This document shows positions 8,028 to 18,977 of a stretch of DNA of 64,000 nt, piece after piece; positions within the stretch are counted from its first letter, which is position 1; each line of letters opens with the position of its first letter. The notes under the pieces were generated by a model, which saw nothing but the letters and a program-made list of their open reading frames with translations, did no database searches and was not told the DNA's origin. Made by a program: the position numbers and the translations under genes. Location of the stretch: NCBI RefSeq assembly GCF_000426285.1, contig NZ_AUFB01000010.1, positions 150,709-214,708 of the forward strand, read 5' to 3'. The DNA is from Rhizobium leucaenae USDA 9039. GTDB lineage: Bacteria > Pseudomonadota > Alphaproteobacteria > Rhizobiales > Rhizobiaceae.

Positions 8028-9233
8028 ATGAATAGCGTAAAGAAGAGGGTAGTCCTTCACTTCCCCGGCTTTGAACCCTTGGACGCTCCGGCGCATAGGG
8101 CGCGTTACGAGCGATCCGCCAAACAAAGCGCCGCCGTATGGAACTTTTCGGTGGCCGTCGATACGCTTCGAAATTTCGGCAGGGCGCCGTATTTCGACGT
8201 CAATACCAAGGGAGCGGACTGGGAAACCAAAAGCCGCATTCATGTCCTCGACCATGACGATCTCGTTGCCAAGCTGAATGGCAGACCTTTTTCCGTGCGG
8301 CTGGGGCAGGGTTATCTCGCTGCTGCCAAGGTCGCGTTGTCAGGCGGTCTGATGGGCTATTTCCGGCATGCCTGGCGGTTCGGTCTGTTCTTCATTTTTC
8401 CGTTCCTGCTGATACTGGTCGGGCTGATGCTCAGCCTGTCCATCGCTCTCTCACCCTTTGCATTCGGGCTTCCCTCCTGGAGCCATATCGGCAGCATCGC
8501 CTTGGCGGTGGCCTTCTTCATCTATGTCTTCCTGCCGCAGGCCGAGAGGCTGCATACGCTGCACCTCTTTGCGGACTGGGAAATGGCAGTCGCGATGGCG
8601 GGATTGAACGGTATCGGCGCCGAGCAGTGGATTGAAGCCTGCGCCATCAGCGCCCGCCAGGCGCTTGACGAACCGGCCGACGAATATGTGATTTCATCCC
8701 ACAGCATGGGCTCAAGCGTCGCCGCCCATGTGATCGGCCTGCTGCTCGAACGGGAGCCTGCGCTGTTTCAAGGCAGGCGCGTGGTGTTCACGACGCTAGG
8801 CAGCGCCATCCTGCAATGCGCATTGATGCGGCCGGCCGCCATGCTGCGTTCGCGTGTTGGCCTGTTGGCCCGCTGCCAGGACATCTTTTGGCTCGATGTC
8901 CATTGCCTGACCGATGCGATTCATTTCTACAAGGCGAAGGTCGCCGCCGTCTGCGGCCATGCGGAGGGAGCGCAGCCCACAATCATATTCGTTCGCTTCA
9001 AGAAGATGCTGACGTCGCAGCATTATGCCAAGATCAGGCGGGATTTCCTGCGCGTACACAGGCAATATGTGCTCGGACCGGATGTCCGCGCTCCCTTCGA
9101 CTTCACACTTTTGACGGCCAGCCCACTGTCGGCTTCCAGCTTTGCAACATTCAACCAGGCCAATATGCCGGACCTGACGTTCGGGGCCGGCAATGACGAC
9201 GAGAACGCCCGGCTTTCCTCAGTCGGGCGCTGA
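8028..9233 (+). CDS. Membrane-anchored alpha/beta-hydrolase-like protein, unknown function
   Basis: The 401-residue protein has an N-terminal soluble part with HFPGFEPLDAPAHR near its start. Two adjacent hydrophobic helices follow (about 118-145 and 151-170), then a domain with SSHSMGSS around Ser226. That resembles the nucleophile elbow of alpha/beta hydrolases, although the first Gly of GxSxG is Ser. The rest of a catalytic triad cannot be placed with confidence. The last 15 bp overlap the 3' end of bolA on the other strand. An esterase or lipase role is only an inference. Confidence 0.75.
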   Translation: MNSVKKRVVLHFPGFEPLDAPAHRARYERSAKQSAAVWNFSVAVDTLRNFGRAPYFDVNTKGADWETKSRIHVLDHDDLVAKLNGRPFSVRLGQGYLAAAKVALSGGLMGYFRHAWRFGLFFIFPFLLILVGLMLSLSIALSPFAFGLPSWSHIGSIALAVAFFIYVFLPQAERLHTLHLFADWEMAVAMAGLNGIGAEQWIEACAISARQALDEPADEYVISSHSMGSSVAAHVIGLLLEREPALFQGRRVVFTTLGSAILQCALMRPAAMLRSRVGLLARCQDIFWLDVHCLTDAIHFYKAKVAAVCGHAEGAQPTIIFVRFKKMLTSQHYAKIRRDFLRVHRQYVLGPDVRAPFDFTLLTASPLSASSFATFNQANMPDLTFGAGNDDENARLSSVGR

Positions 9234-9452
9234 GGTCTGTAGCGCCAGGGCGTGCAGTACGCCCCCCATATTTCCCTTAAGCGCGTCATAGACCATCTGG
9301 TGTTGCTGTACGCGGCTCTTGCCGCGGAAGGCTTCGGCCACGACTTCGGCCGCATAGTGGTCGCCATCCCCGGCCAGGTCGCGAATTGTCACCTTGGCGC
9401 CGGGAATGCCGGCCTTGATCATGTCTTCAATATCGCCGGGATTCATTGGCAT
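9219..9452 (-). CDS. bolA: BolA family protein
   Basis: This 77-residue protein has the BolA fold, with the conserved loop RVQQHQMVYDAL and a C-terminal HALAL. BolA proteins pair with monothiol glutaredoxins through a shared [2Fe-2S] cluster and help in iron sensing or Fe-S trafficking. It lies 17 bp downstream of purL on the same strand and probably shares its transcript. Its likely partner grxD is on the same strand 2 kb further on. The 3' ends of bolA and the convergent gene overlap by 15 bp. Confidence 0.92.
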   Translation of the reverse strand: MPMNPGDIEDMIKAGIPGAKVTIRDLAGDGDHYAAEVVAEAFRGKSRVQQHQMVYDALKGNMGGVLHALALQTSAPD

Positions 9453-9469
9453 TAGTGATTTACCTCACT

Positions 9470-11761
<2,292 letters not shown>

Positions 11762-11855
11762 TTAGCGCATGTGAACCTGTCGTGCGACAGGAAAATGACC
11801 GCCATTCACAATGGGTGAAGGGCGGCCCTGGCTATTTTCAGTTACCGCTTGGCGA

Positions 11856-12473
11856 TCAGAACTTGTAGCCCACCAGCAGCCCGGCGCGCGTCATGCCGGC
11901 ATTCGGTCCGTCGCAGAGATTGGCATGCGATGAATGCGCCACCTGCGCCATCAGGCTCCAATGATTGTCGAAATTATAGCCCACCCCTGCATATTCGTGG
12001 AAAAGCAGGCGGCAGCCGAGCATTGGACCGTCCTTGGTCCAATCGTCGAGATTGCCGGTATGCACGGTGCCACCGAAACCGGCTTCCGTGAAGATGCCGT
12101 TGCTGTGGGTGAGCGTCCAGGACAGGCCGGTAAAGACTTGGGTCGCTGCCGTATCAGTGGTGCCGATCGAGGTGCCCAGATGAATGCGGGGACGCAAAAG
12201 CTGATCTTTCCAATTGTCGGTCGGATTGTAGCCAAAAGGATTGAACAGCACTTCGACTTCCGGAAAGACGCCGGCTTCGTGATCATGCCCAGTCTGGATG
12301 GAGCCGCTGGCGCCGAAGCGAAGTTCATCGAATATTTTGGTATCCGGGGCTGCCTTTGTGTCCGCAATGTCCGCGGCAGCAGCGGATTCAGCGACAATAA
12401 CCGAACCAATCATTACCAAAGCGGTCATCGTACTCGTCCAAAAACGGCCACCAGAAATAGCGTCAAAAGCCAT
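11856..12473 (-). CDS. PagL-like lipid A 3-O-deacylase (acyloxyacyl hydrolase)
   Basis: The 205-residue protein starts with a signal peptide ending near SAAAAD (~residue 34) and has alternating beta-barrel-like strands with a terminal aromatic residue (GYKF), as expected for the outer membrane. The C-terminal block AHSSHANL...AGLLVGYKF fits the PagL signature, with His180 and Ser182 as probable catalytic residues. PagL-type enzymes remove the 3-O acyl chain of lipid A. In the usual motif Asn follows Ser; here it is His183. ATG 12473 is used; ATG 12428 would still leave a signal sequence. It lies between mocR and purL, all on the minus strand. Confidence 0.82.
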   Translation of the reverse strand: MAFDAISGGRFWTSTMTALVMIGSVIVAESAAAADIADTKAAPDTKIFDELRFGASGSIQTGHDHEAGVFPEVEVLFNPFGYNPTDNWKDQLLRPRIHLGTSIGTTDTAATQVFTGLSWTLTHSNGIFTEAGFGGTVHTGNLDDWTKDGPMLGCRLLFHEYAGVGYNFDNHWSLMAQVAHSSHANLCDGPNAGMTRAGLLVGYKF

Positions 12474-12625
12474 GCACCCAACCCCCAGATGGCAAGCGAT
12501 TCGCAGTCGTTAACCAAGTGGTAGCATCCTTAAGATGGAGGTAAAGTAGGGCTGATTATATGACAGTGCATTTCACGAAAACTGAAGCGAAAGTGCAACA
12601 GTGTCGTCATAAATGGCCGTCAGGC

Positions 12626-14044
12626 TCATATATGGCTGTCGTAACCTGCCGAGCCATTTTCCAAAAGGTGACGCAGCGTCATCAACCCGCTCGCGACATC
12701 ATCACGCCGCTGCGGCGAGGAAAAAGCAACGCGAATGCGATGATAGGCCTTGTCCGTGCGGGCAGCCTTGAACTCGTCCTCATCGTCGACCAGGACGCCC
12801 TCGGCAATGGCGGCATTCTTGAATGTACCCGAAAGCCAGGGTTCAGGCAGTTTCAGCCATAGGAACGGCACGTGCGGATGCGAAGTGAATTCGAAGCCCG
12901 ACAGCGCTTCCCGAGCCAATTGCTCACGGGCGCGGATTTCCTCCACGGCCCGGCGCCGCAGCGCCAGCGCATGGCCGCTAAGCACCAGCCGGGCACAGGT
13001 TTCAGCCAGGATGAACGGCAAGCCGCCGGTCGTCATCTTATGGGTGACCTTGATGCGTTGGGCGAAATGCTGCGGACAGGCAACCCAGCCGCCGCGTACG
13101 CCTGCGGTTACCGATTTTGAAAGACCGCTGACGAGAAACGTGCGCTCCGGGGCAATTTCCGCCATCAGCGGATTCGGATCTTCGGTCATGCCTCCATAGA
13201 GATCGTCTTCGATCAGCCAGACGCTGTGGCGGCGCGCTATGGCGGCAATTGCCCGGCGACGCGCCTCCGGCATGGTCGTCAATGTCGGATTGTGCGCCGT
13301 CGGCATCAGGAAGGCGAGGCGCGGATGCTGCTGCTGGCAGAGCCGTTCGAAATCGTCAGGGATAATGCCATGCTCGTCGGAGTCCACCAGGATGGAGCGG
13401 CGGCCGAGAAGGCGGGTGGCGCGGCTAACCTGCGTGTAGGTCAGGTTCTCGAAAACGATCTTGTCGCCCGGTGAGGTGACCGCGGAGATGATGGCTATGG
13501 CGGCGGCGTGAGCGCCGAGTGTCGGCACGATCGTCTCGATGGCCGGCTGCCAGCCGTTACGAGCAAGCCAGACCTGGCCGGCGCGAAACCAGTTCGCCGG
13601 GAAAGTCCGCGAATAGGAGGAAATCTCTGTCCGATGGTCGCGGCTGATATCGGCGAAGAGCTGGCCGATGATCTCTCCCTGACCAATATCGGGCGCTGCC
13701 GTCGTATCGAAACGAATTTTGTCGCCCGGAATATCGAGACCCCGGGTGCCGGCGAGCGCCTGCGTAATAGGGTCCACAGGCTCGATCTGCTTGCCGTTGG
13801 CGCGCTCGAGTACATAGGTGCCACGCCCGACCTCGCCTGCCACCAGCCCGCGCTCATGAACCAGCGCATAGGCGCGGCTGACCGTGCCGATCGTCACACC
13901 GATATCATAGGCGAGATTGCGTTGCGGCGGCAGCTTCGTACCCGGCGGCAACACGCCATGGGTGATCGCATTCTCGATGCTGTCGGCGACGCGGATGTAA
14001 ACCGGGCCGGTCCCACTGGATATGTCAGGCAGCCAATTTGTCAT
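12626..14044 (-). CDS. MocR/GntR-type regulator with aminotransferase domain
   Basis: The 472-residue MocR-family protein has a GntR winged helix at residues ~10-80 (LPPQRNLAYDIGVTIGTVSRAY). A fold-type I aminotransferase domain follows, with HNP (251-253), EDDLYG (279-284) and PLP-lysine K310 in SGLSKS. Such proteins use PLP chemistry as a sensor to regulate nearby genes, often divergent ones. The divergent neighbour is a DUF1127 gene, with 103 bp between. A perfect TTGTCAT/ATGACAA palindrome (14038-14052) covers its own start codon, suggesting autoregulation. The effector is unknown. Confidence 0.9.
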   Translation of the reverse strand: MTNWLPDISSGTGPVYIRVADSIENAITHGVLPPGTKLPPQRNLAYDIGVTIGTVSRAYALVHERGLVAGEVGRGTYVLERANGKQIEPVDPITQALAGTRGLDIPGDKIRFDTTAAPDIGQGEIIGQLFADISRDHRTEISSYSRTFPANWFRAGQVWLARNGWQPAIETIVPTLGAHAAAIAIISAVTSPGDKIVFENLTYTQVSRATRLLGRRSILVDSDEHGIIPDDFERLCQQQHPRLAFLMPTAHNPTLTTMPEARRRAIAAIARRHSVWLIEDDLYGGMTEDPNPLMAEIAPERTFLVSGLSKSVTAGVRGGWVACPQHFAQRIKVTHKMTTGGLPFILAETCARLVLSGHALALRRRAVEEIRAREQLAREALSGFEFTSHPHVPFLWLKLPEPWLSGTFKNAAIAEGVLVDDEDEFKAARTDKAYHRIRVAFSSPQRRDDVASGLMTLRHLLENGSAGYDSHI

Positions 14045-14095
14045 AATGACAATTCTTAAATTGCCTCGCCAACGGAGTCAATATTATGAGTCAAT
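14038..14095. promoter_or_regulatory. Candidate MocR operator: palindrome plus direct repeats
   Basis: TTGTCAT-A-ATGACAA at 14038-14052 is a perfect 7+1+7 palindrome overlapping the mocR start codon (14042-14044). Further into the divergent intergenic region are two direct copies of AGTCAAT (14076-14082 and 14089-14095), 13 bp apart. MocR regulators such as PdxR and GabR are known to bind direct repeats. Assignment to this regulator is inferred from position. Confidence 0.5.
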
Positions 14096-14147
14096 TTGTG
14101 TCGTTTGGCTCGATACATTCCGATTGTCACGATCAAGCGAGCAAGAA

Positions 14148-14390
14148 ATGGATACAATAGAGACAATTCACGTCGACAAGGCCGCCATAGTTGTTCGTCT
14201 GAAGGCGCCGAGCGCCTTTATGCCGATATTGCGTTTGCCGCGTCGCCTTTTTGATGCTTTTGCAGTTTGGCTGCAGAAGCGGGAAAGCCGCTGGACTTTG
14301 CGCTATCTGACGGATGACGAGTTGCACGACATCGGGCTGACTCGCCGGGAAGCGAGGGCCGAGGTGAGCAAATCGTTTTTCTGGGGTTGA
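14148..14390 (+). CDS. DUF1127 small protein
   Basis: This 80-residue protein ends with the DUF1127 signature (LRYLTDDELHDIGLTRREA), an Arg-rich helical segment common in Rhizobiales. Some alphaproteobacterial DUF1127 proteins affect RNA turnover and phosphate or stress responses, but this copy has no assigned role. ATG 14148 lies just after AGCAAGAA; longer in-frame versions would run into the mocR promoter. It is transcribed divergently from the MocR regulator and is its most likely target. Confidence 0.8.
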   Translation: MDTIETIHVDKAAIVVRLKAPSAFMPILRLPRRLFDAFAVWLQKRESRWTLRYLTDDELHDIGLTRREARAEVSKSFFWG

Positions 14391-14394
14391 GGGC

Positions 14395-14587
14395 GCATCT
14401 CCATGCCCCTGCCGGGCAGACGCGGGCGCACCCACCCAAGGCAGAGCCGAACCGCCGCGCTGCAATTCCTCGATGACGATCCAGCGTCCGGCTCTTCCAT
14501 GACTTGGTGGCCGCGCCATCGAAACTCCTCAAGCAGCGTCGACTTGCCTCCACCCGAGCAGCCGGAAATGACGACAAATCGATCCAA
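14395..14587 (-). pseudogene. Remnant of an AAA/P-loop ATPase gene
   Basis: Reading from 14587 on the minus strand gives MDRFVVISGCSGGGKSTLLEE, a clear start with a Walker A (GCSGGGKST). Around 14480-14485 the reading must shift frame to continue with IVIEELQRGGSALPWV. Beyond about 14400 the similarity stops and the DUF1127 gene begins on the other strand. The pieces add up to about 60 residues of a protein expected to be ~170-200 long, so this is a truncated, frameshifted gene. Confidence 0.7.
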
Positions 14588-14649
14588 GACGGCGATCCCC
14601 GAAATTGCCGGCCGACGCGTTTATCAGGATATAGCGACTAGGCTCCGCC

Positions 14650-15054
14650 TCAGCAGCCCTTTGTGCCTGCGGCCCAGCGGTTGACGTCGCCCGTGATACG
14701 GCCGCCGGAAGCGCCCGACATCATCGGGCCGAAGGCCTGCAGCTGCGCCGGATTGCCTTCCGCCTGAACGACGAGAGATGGCCGGCCGGCCGGATGCTTC
14801 TTGTCGACCACGAGAATGCGCGGGCGTCCGGTGTACGAATTGAGTTCGGGGGCGAGTTGGTAACCCGCAAAGGCCGGATCGGCCGATTTGAACCAGCAGG
14901 CATTGGCGTTGAGCATGACGCGTTCCATCGTCGATAGAGCGCTGTGATCGGTTGCGCTGATGCTCGGTGGGCGCGGGCCGCATGAGGTCACCAGCAGCCC
15001 AAGCGTCGCGATGGCAGCGGCGGAATAAAGTCCTGTCAGGAGGCGAGGGCGCAT
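14650..15054 (-). CDS. Small putative lipoprotein, unknown function
   Basis: The 134-residue protein has a basic start, a hydrophobic stretch and a lipobox VTSC (Cys near residue 25), so it should be a lipid-anchored periplasmic protein. The mature part has a cysteine in NANACWFK and a terminal TKGC, perhaps forming a disulfide. ATG 15054 is supported by GGAAAGAG 6 bp upstream; the ORF extends further but without signal-peptide character. It sits 139 bp after purQ. No known domain is recognised. Confidence 0.75.
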   Translation of the reverse strand: MRPRLLTGLYSAAAIATLGLLVTSCGPRPPSISATDHSALSTMERVMLNANACWFKSADPAFAGYQLAPELNSYTGRPRILVVDKKHPAGRPSLVVQAEGNPAQLQAFGPMMSGASGGRITGDVNRWAAGTKGC

Positions 15055-15193
15055 CAATCTCTTTCCAATGAAGCAGTTAGGGCCAATAGAGCAGCTAGGG
15101 CTGCTGCTCTGCCGAAGGTTGCCAAATTGCATTCCGGCGCCCTGCTGTTTTATGCAAAGACGCCGATTTTATGGTTTCGATACCGGCCACCAA

Positions 15194-15865
15194 TTAGGCA
15201 GCGATCACGTCGAGGGCGGAAGCAAAGAGGCCGCGACCGTCGGCGCCGCCATGAGCCGCTTCGATCAGGTTCTCCGGATGGGGCATCATGCCAAGCACAT
15301 TGCCCTTGGTGTTGATGATGCCGGCGATATCGTTGATGGAGCCGTTCGGATTGGTGTCGTCTGCGTAGCGGAACACCACCTGACCATTACCTTCGATCGC
15401 CGCCAACGTTTCCGCGTCGGCAAAATAATTGCCGTCATGATGGGCAACCGGGCAGCGGATCACCTGACCCTTGGCATAGGCGCGGCTGAAATCCGTCTCC
15501 GCATTGACGACCTCGAGCTTGATCTCGCGGCAGACAAATTTCAGCGAGGCATTGCGCATCAGCGCGCCGGGCAACATGCCGGCTTCCAAAAGGATCTGGA
15601 AGCCGTTGCAGACGCCCAGAACCTTGACGCCCTTGTCGGCCTTCTCCTTGATCGCCTGCATAACCGGCATGCGCGCCGCGATCGCGCCGCAGCGCAGATA
15701 ATCGCCATAGGAAAAGCCGCCGGGTATGACGATCAGGTCGACATCCGGGATTTCCGTCTCGGTCTGCCAGACCGTTACCGGCGCATGACCGGAAATCTTG
15801 GTCAGTGCCGCAATCATGTCGCGATCGCGATTGAGGCCGGGGAGTTGGACGACTGCTGATTTCAT
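15194..15865 (-). CDS. purQ: Phosphoribosylformylglycinamidine synthase subunit PurQ
   Basis: The 223-residue class I glutamine amidotransferase supplies ammonia to PurL for FGAM synthesis. The nucleophile Cys86 is in [10 protein letters not shown], preceded by the oxyanion [10 protein letters not shown], and the C-terminal HPE element (MMPHPENL) gives the His-Glu of the triad. The start is ATG 15865 (MKSAVVQL), the usual PurQ beginning. It follows purS by 103 bp, a gap that holds a perfect hairpin, and precedes a lipoprotein gene. Confidence 0.96.
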   Translation of the reverse strand: MKSAVVQLPGLNRDRDMIAALTKISGHAPVTVWQTETEIPDVDLIVIPGGFSYGDYLRCGAIAARMPVMQAIKEKADKGVKVLGVCNGFQILLEAGMLPGALMRNASLKFVCREIKLEVVNAETDFSRAYAKGQVIRCPVAHHDGNYFADAETLAAIEGNGQVVFRYADDTNPNGSINDIAGIINTKGNVLGMMPHPENLIEAAHGGADGRGLFASALDVIAA

Positions 15866-15912
15866 GATGCTGTTCCCGCAATAGGCGAAGAGTAATCGCT
15901 GGAATGTGCTCC

Positions 15913-15956
15913 GTGAGCCATACTCCATTGCCTCAGGCAAAGAAAGGATGGCTCAC
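15913..15956. repeat. Nested palindrome between purS and purQ
   Basis: GTGAGCCAT (15913-15921) and ATGGCTCAC (15948-15956) are perfect 9-bp inverted arms. Inside the loop is a second palindrome TTGCCT-C-AGGCAA (15928-15940). On the minus strand the element lies after the purS stop and before purQ, so the transcript would carry a branched hairpin. There is no T run, so it is not a simple terminator; it may stabilise or uncouple the two mRNA parts. Confidence 0.55.
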
Positions 15957-15968
15957 GAAAGAGGACAA

Positions 15969-16211
15969 TCAGTCGATCGAAATGCTGAAGTTCTCGATCA
16001 CCGTGTTGGCGAGGAGCTTTTCACACATGGCTTTCAGCTCGGCCTCGACCTTGCCCTTGTCGGCGCCATCGAGCTCCAGGTCGAAAACCTTGCCCTGGCG
16101 GACCTGATGAACGCCGTCAAAGCCGAGTGCGCCGAGAGCGCCTTCGATTGCCTTGCCTTGGGGATCGAGAACGCCGTTTTTCAGCGTGACGGTTACACGA
16201 GCCTTGATCAC
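15969..16211 (-). CDS. purS: Phosphoribosylformylglycinamidine synthase subunit PurS
   Basis: The 80-residue PurS (KARVTVTLKNGVLDPQGKAIEGALGALGF at the start) bridges PurQ and PurL in the three-part FGAM synthase of alphaproteobacteria and Gram-positives. The length is standard. It lies 17 bp downstream of purC and upstream of purQ on the same strand, as expected. Confidence 0.95.
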   Translation of the reverse strand: MIKARVTVTLKNGVLDPQGKAIEGALGALGFDGVHQVRQGKVFDLELDGADKGKVEAELKAMCEKLLANTVIENFSISID

Positions 16212-16228
16212 GATTGTCCTTCCTGCGC

Positions 16229-16993
16229 TTACTTGACGAGAACCGGGCCCGTGCCGCGCACGGGTTCGTTTTCATTGATGATGCCGAGCCGGCGGGCGAC
16301 TTCGGAATAGGCTTCCAGCAAACCGCCCATGTCGCGGCGGAAGCGATCCTTGTCCATCTTCTCGTGGGTTTCGATATCCCAGAGACGGCAGGAGTCCGGC
16401 GAAATTTCGTCGGCAAGGATGATGCGCATCATGTCGCCTTCGAACAGGCGGCCGCACTCGATCTTGAAATCGACGAGTTGGATGCCGACGCCGAGGAAGA
16501 GGCCGGTCATGAAGTCGTTGACGCGGATGGCAAGCGCCATGATATCGTCGAGTTCGGCCGGATTGGCCCAGCCGAACGCGGTGATATGCTCCTCCGAGAC
16601 CATCGGATCTTCAAGTGCGTCGGACTTGTAATAGAACTCGATGATCGAGCGCGGCAGCACGACGCCTTCTTCGATACCGAGGCGCTTGGCGAGCGAGCCG
16701 GCGGCGACGTTGCGCACGACGATCTCGAGCGGAATCATCTCCACTTCCTTGATCAACTGCTCGCGCATGTTGAGACGGCGGATAAAGTGCGTGGGAATAC
16801 CGATCTTGTTCAGATGGCTGAAAATATATTCGCAAATACGATTGTTCAGAACGCCTTTGCCATCGATGACTTCGTGTTTCTTTTTGTTGAAGGCGGTGGC
16901 GTCGTCCTTGAAAAACTGGATCAGCGTGCCCGGCTCAGGCCCTTCGTAAAGGATCTTGGCCTTGCCCTCGTAAATACGGCGGCGACGGTTCAT
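16229..16993 (-). CDS. purC: SAICAR synthetase PurC
   Basis: The 254-residue enzyme ligates aspartate to CAIR using ATP to form SAICAR in purine synthesis. Typical features are the [18 protein letters not shown] start with the glycine-rich KAK segment, VDFKIECGR and [13 protein letters not shown]. It is the first gene of a purC-purS-purQ cluster. The 263 bp upstream (16994-17256) carries no gene and should hold the promoter. Confidence 0.97.
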   Translation of the reverse strand: MNRRRRIYEGKAKILYEGPEPGTLIQFFKDDATAFNKKKHEVIDGKGVLNNRICEYIFSHLNKIGIPTHFIRRLNMREQLIKEVEMIPLEIVVRNVAAGSLAKRLGIEEGVVLPRSIIEFYYKSDALEDPMVSEEHITAFGWANPAELDDIMALAIRVNDFMTGLFLGVGIQLVDFKIECGRLFEGDMMRIILADEISPDSCRLWDIETHEKMDKDRFRRDMGGLLEAYSEVARRLGIINENEPVRGTGPVLVK

Positions 16994-17256
16994 CGGTATT
17001 GTTCTCTGTCGTTAGCGCTCTGAAATAGCGCAAGTGGATCGATCTGTGGGCGTCCCCATATCGGATAAGAAGCGAATTCACAATCCGCCAGCGCCTCCTT
17101 CCTCGGAATTCCAGCTTTTGGTTCTATATCAATGCGAGAATAGCGATCCTGTCCTCTCATGTTCTACAGGCTTTTATTTGACGATGGAATGAAGCCGCCC
17201 TCTACTTCACAGGCTAGTGTGCCTGCCGGCGCCATTGTAGCACGGCTCGGCCGCAA

Positions 17257-17811
17257 TCACGGCTTGAGCTGACTGAGAAATTTGGCAAAGACCATCGTGC
17301 CTTCCGGCCAGGGACCATGGCCGGAATCGGCGTTGATATGGCCGGCCTCGCCGGCGTCGATCAACAGCGAGCCCCAGCTATCCGCGATCTCGTCGGCGTG
17401 CTCGTAGCTGCCGAAAGGATCGTTGCGGCTGGCGATGGTAATAGACGGAAAAGGCAGGGGATCGCGCGGGTAAGGACCGAAGGTCATCAGATGCTTCGGC
17501 CGGATATTCGGATTGGCGACGTCGGGCGGTGCAACGAAGAAGGCGCCGGCCACCTTGTTGCGGAAATGCGGGATCGCGTGGATCACCGAGGGCACGCCAA
17601 GCGAATGCGCCACCAGCACGACCGGCCGGCTCGAGGCATTTACCTCTTCGGCGATGCGGGCGACCCAATCCTCGCGCACGGGCTTCGACCATTCGGCCTG
17701 CTCCACCCGCCGCGCCGTCGAGAGCTTCTGCTCCCAGCGCGTCTGCCAGTGGTCCGGACCGGAATTGGTGTATCCGGGGATGATGAGGATATCTGCGTCG
17801 GAGGCTTTCAT
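17257..17811 (-). CDS. RBBP9/YdeN-family serine hydrolase
   Basis: This 184-residue compact alpha/beta hydrolase starts with the family-typical ILIIPGYTNSGPDHWQTRWE and has the nucleophile Ser70 in AHSLG, the acid in SRNDPFGS and the His in AGHIN. Family members are small esterases with mostly unknown natural substrates. ATG 17811 (MKASDADIL) is chosen; the open frame to 17961 lacks conserved sequence. It is divergent from the DUF2189 gene and isolated from purC by a 263-bp gap. Confidence 0.88.
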   Translation of the reverse strand: MKASDADILIIPGYTNSGPDHWQTRWEQKLSTARRVEQAEWSKPVREDWVARIAEEVNASSRPVVLVAHSLGVPSVIHAIPHFRNKVAGAFFVAPPDVANPNIRPKHLMTFGPYPRDPLPFPSITIASRNDPFGSYEHADEIADSWGSLLIDAGEAGHINADSGHGPWPEGTMVFAKFLSQLKP

Positions 17812-17987
17812 GATGGCGCCGATGTGGAAAAGGAAGATCGAGGTGTCAAGGGAAAAGGCGACAATTGCGGCAAAATTTGCTAGGATCGCGCCTGCCGGTA
17901 GCGATTGATGATGTCGGCGCCTCTTATTGCCCGACGTTTTCGTGCCGCCAGCTAAACTCATATAGGCTGATGAGGAGGAGGAATACT

Positions 17988-18800
17988 ATGACGGCATTTC
18001 ATGTCATGGCTGGCGCAAACCACACCTTTACGCGTCCGGCCATCCGCAAGATCGGCATTGCCGATCTCATCGATGCCCTGAAACTGGGGCTGGACGACTT
18101 CAGCGAAAAACCATCGCATTACGTATTTCTATGTCTCATGTATCCGATCGCGGGCATAGCGCTGGCGATCTGGAGTTCCGGCGACAATCTGCTGCCGTTG
18201 CTGTTTCCGCTGATGTCCGGCTTCGCGCTGCTTGGACCGCTGGCAGCGATCGGCCTCTATGAGATCAGCCGACGGCGGGAGAAGGGGCTGGATACGTCCT
18301 GGCGACATGCTTTCGATGTCCGTTTCTCTCCGGCATTGCCGTCCATCATTGCGGTCGGCCTCATGCTGTTTGGCTTCTTCATCGTGTGGTTGGTCGTGGC
18401 GCAGACGATCTATACCGCTTATTTCGGCGATAGTGTGCCTGCAACGCTGTCTTCCTTCATATCGAACGTGCTGACGACGCCGCAAGGCATGAGCATGATG
18501 TTCTGGGGCAACCTCGTCGGCTTCGTCTTTGCGCTCGTCGTACTGGCGACAACCGTCGTTACCTTCCCGCTACTGCTCGACCGCGACGTCGGTGCTGTGG
18601 CGGCGATCGACGCCAGCATTCGCGCGACACTCATCAATCCGGTGCCGGTGGCGATCTGGGGCCTGATCGTGGCCGGGCTCCTTGTCGTCGGTACGATCCC
18701 GATCTTTGCAGGGCTTGCCGTGGTCATGCCTATCCTTGGACATGCCACCTGGCATCTCTATCGCAAACTCGTGACGCCGGTTGGCGTGGGCGCAATTTAA
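17988..18800 (+). CDS. DUF2189 integral membrane protein
   Basis: The 270-residue protein matches DUF2189: an RKIGIADLIDALKLGLDDFSEKPSHYVF start, then about six hydrophobic helices with MSGFALLGPLAAIGLYEISRR between the second and third. The function is unknown; some relatives sit near cytochrome oxidase genes. The start ATG 17988 has a very strong GAGGAGGAGGAA Shine-Dalgarno. It stands alone, divergent from the RBBP9-like hydrolase, and is followed by an imperfect hairpin (18810-18834). Confidence 0.85.
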   Translation: MTAFHVMAGANHTFTRPAIRKIGIADLIDALKLGLDDFSEKPSHYVFLCLMYPIAGIALAIWSSGDNLLPLLFPLMSGFALLGPLAAIGLYEISRRREKGLDTSWRHAFDVRFSPALPSIIAVGLMLFGFFIVWLVVAQTIYTAYFGDSVPATLSSFISNVLTTPQGMSMMFWGNLVGFVFALVVLATTVVTFPLLLDRDVGAVAAIDASIRATLINPVPVAIWGLIVAGLLVVGTIPIFAGLAVVMPILGHATWHLYRKLVTPVGVGAI

Positions 18801-18977
18801 CCGTGTCCTGGTTCCAGCCGGATCGAATGGAACCGCTAATGACTTTGCAACGTTGATCCGCATCAAACTCGCACGCCTCTTCCGAATCTAACGAATTCGG
18901 GAGAAGCGTGTGAACCAGGCTTAGACCTTTGCGTGTCCATTCTGAGCGTACAAAAGTCCAAGCCGGAGATGCGGATC

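Noticed and set aside
12626..14059. Several plus-strand frames opposite the MocR gene (13508-14059 among them)
   Set aside because: No ribosome sites and no family; explained by codon bias of the minus-strand gene.
18810..18834. Hairpin GGTTCCA/TGGAACC as terminator of the DUF2189 gene
   Set aside because: 7-bp arms with an 11-nt loop and no T run; too weak to call.
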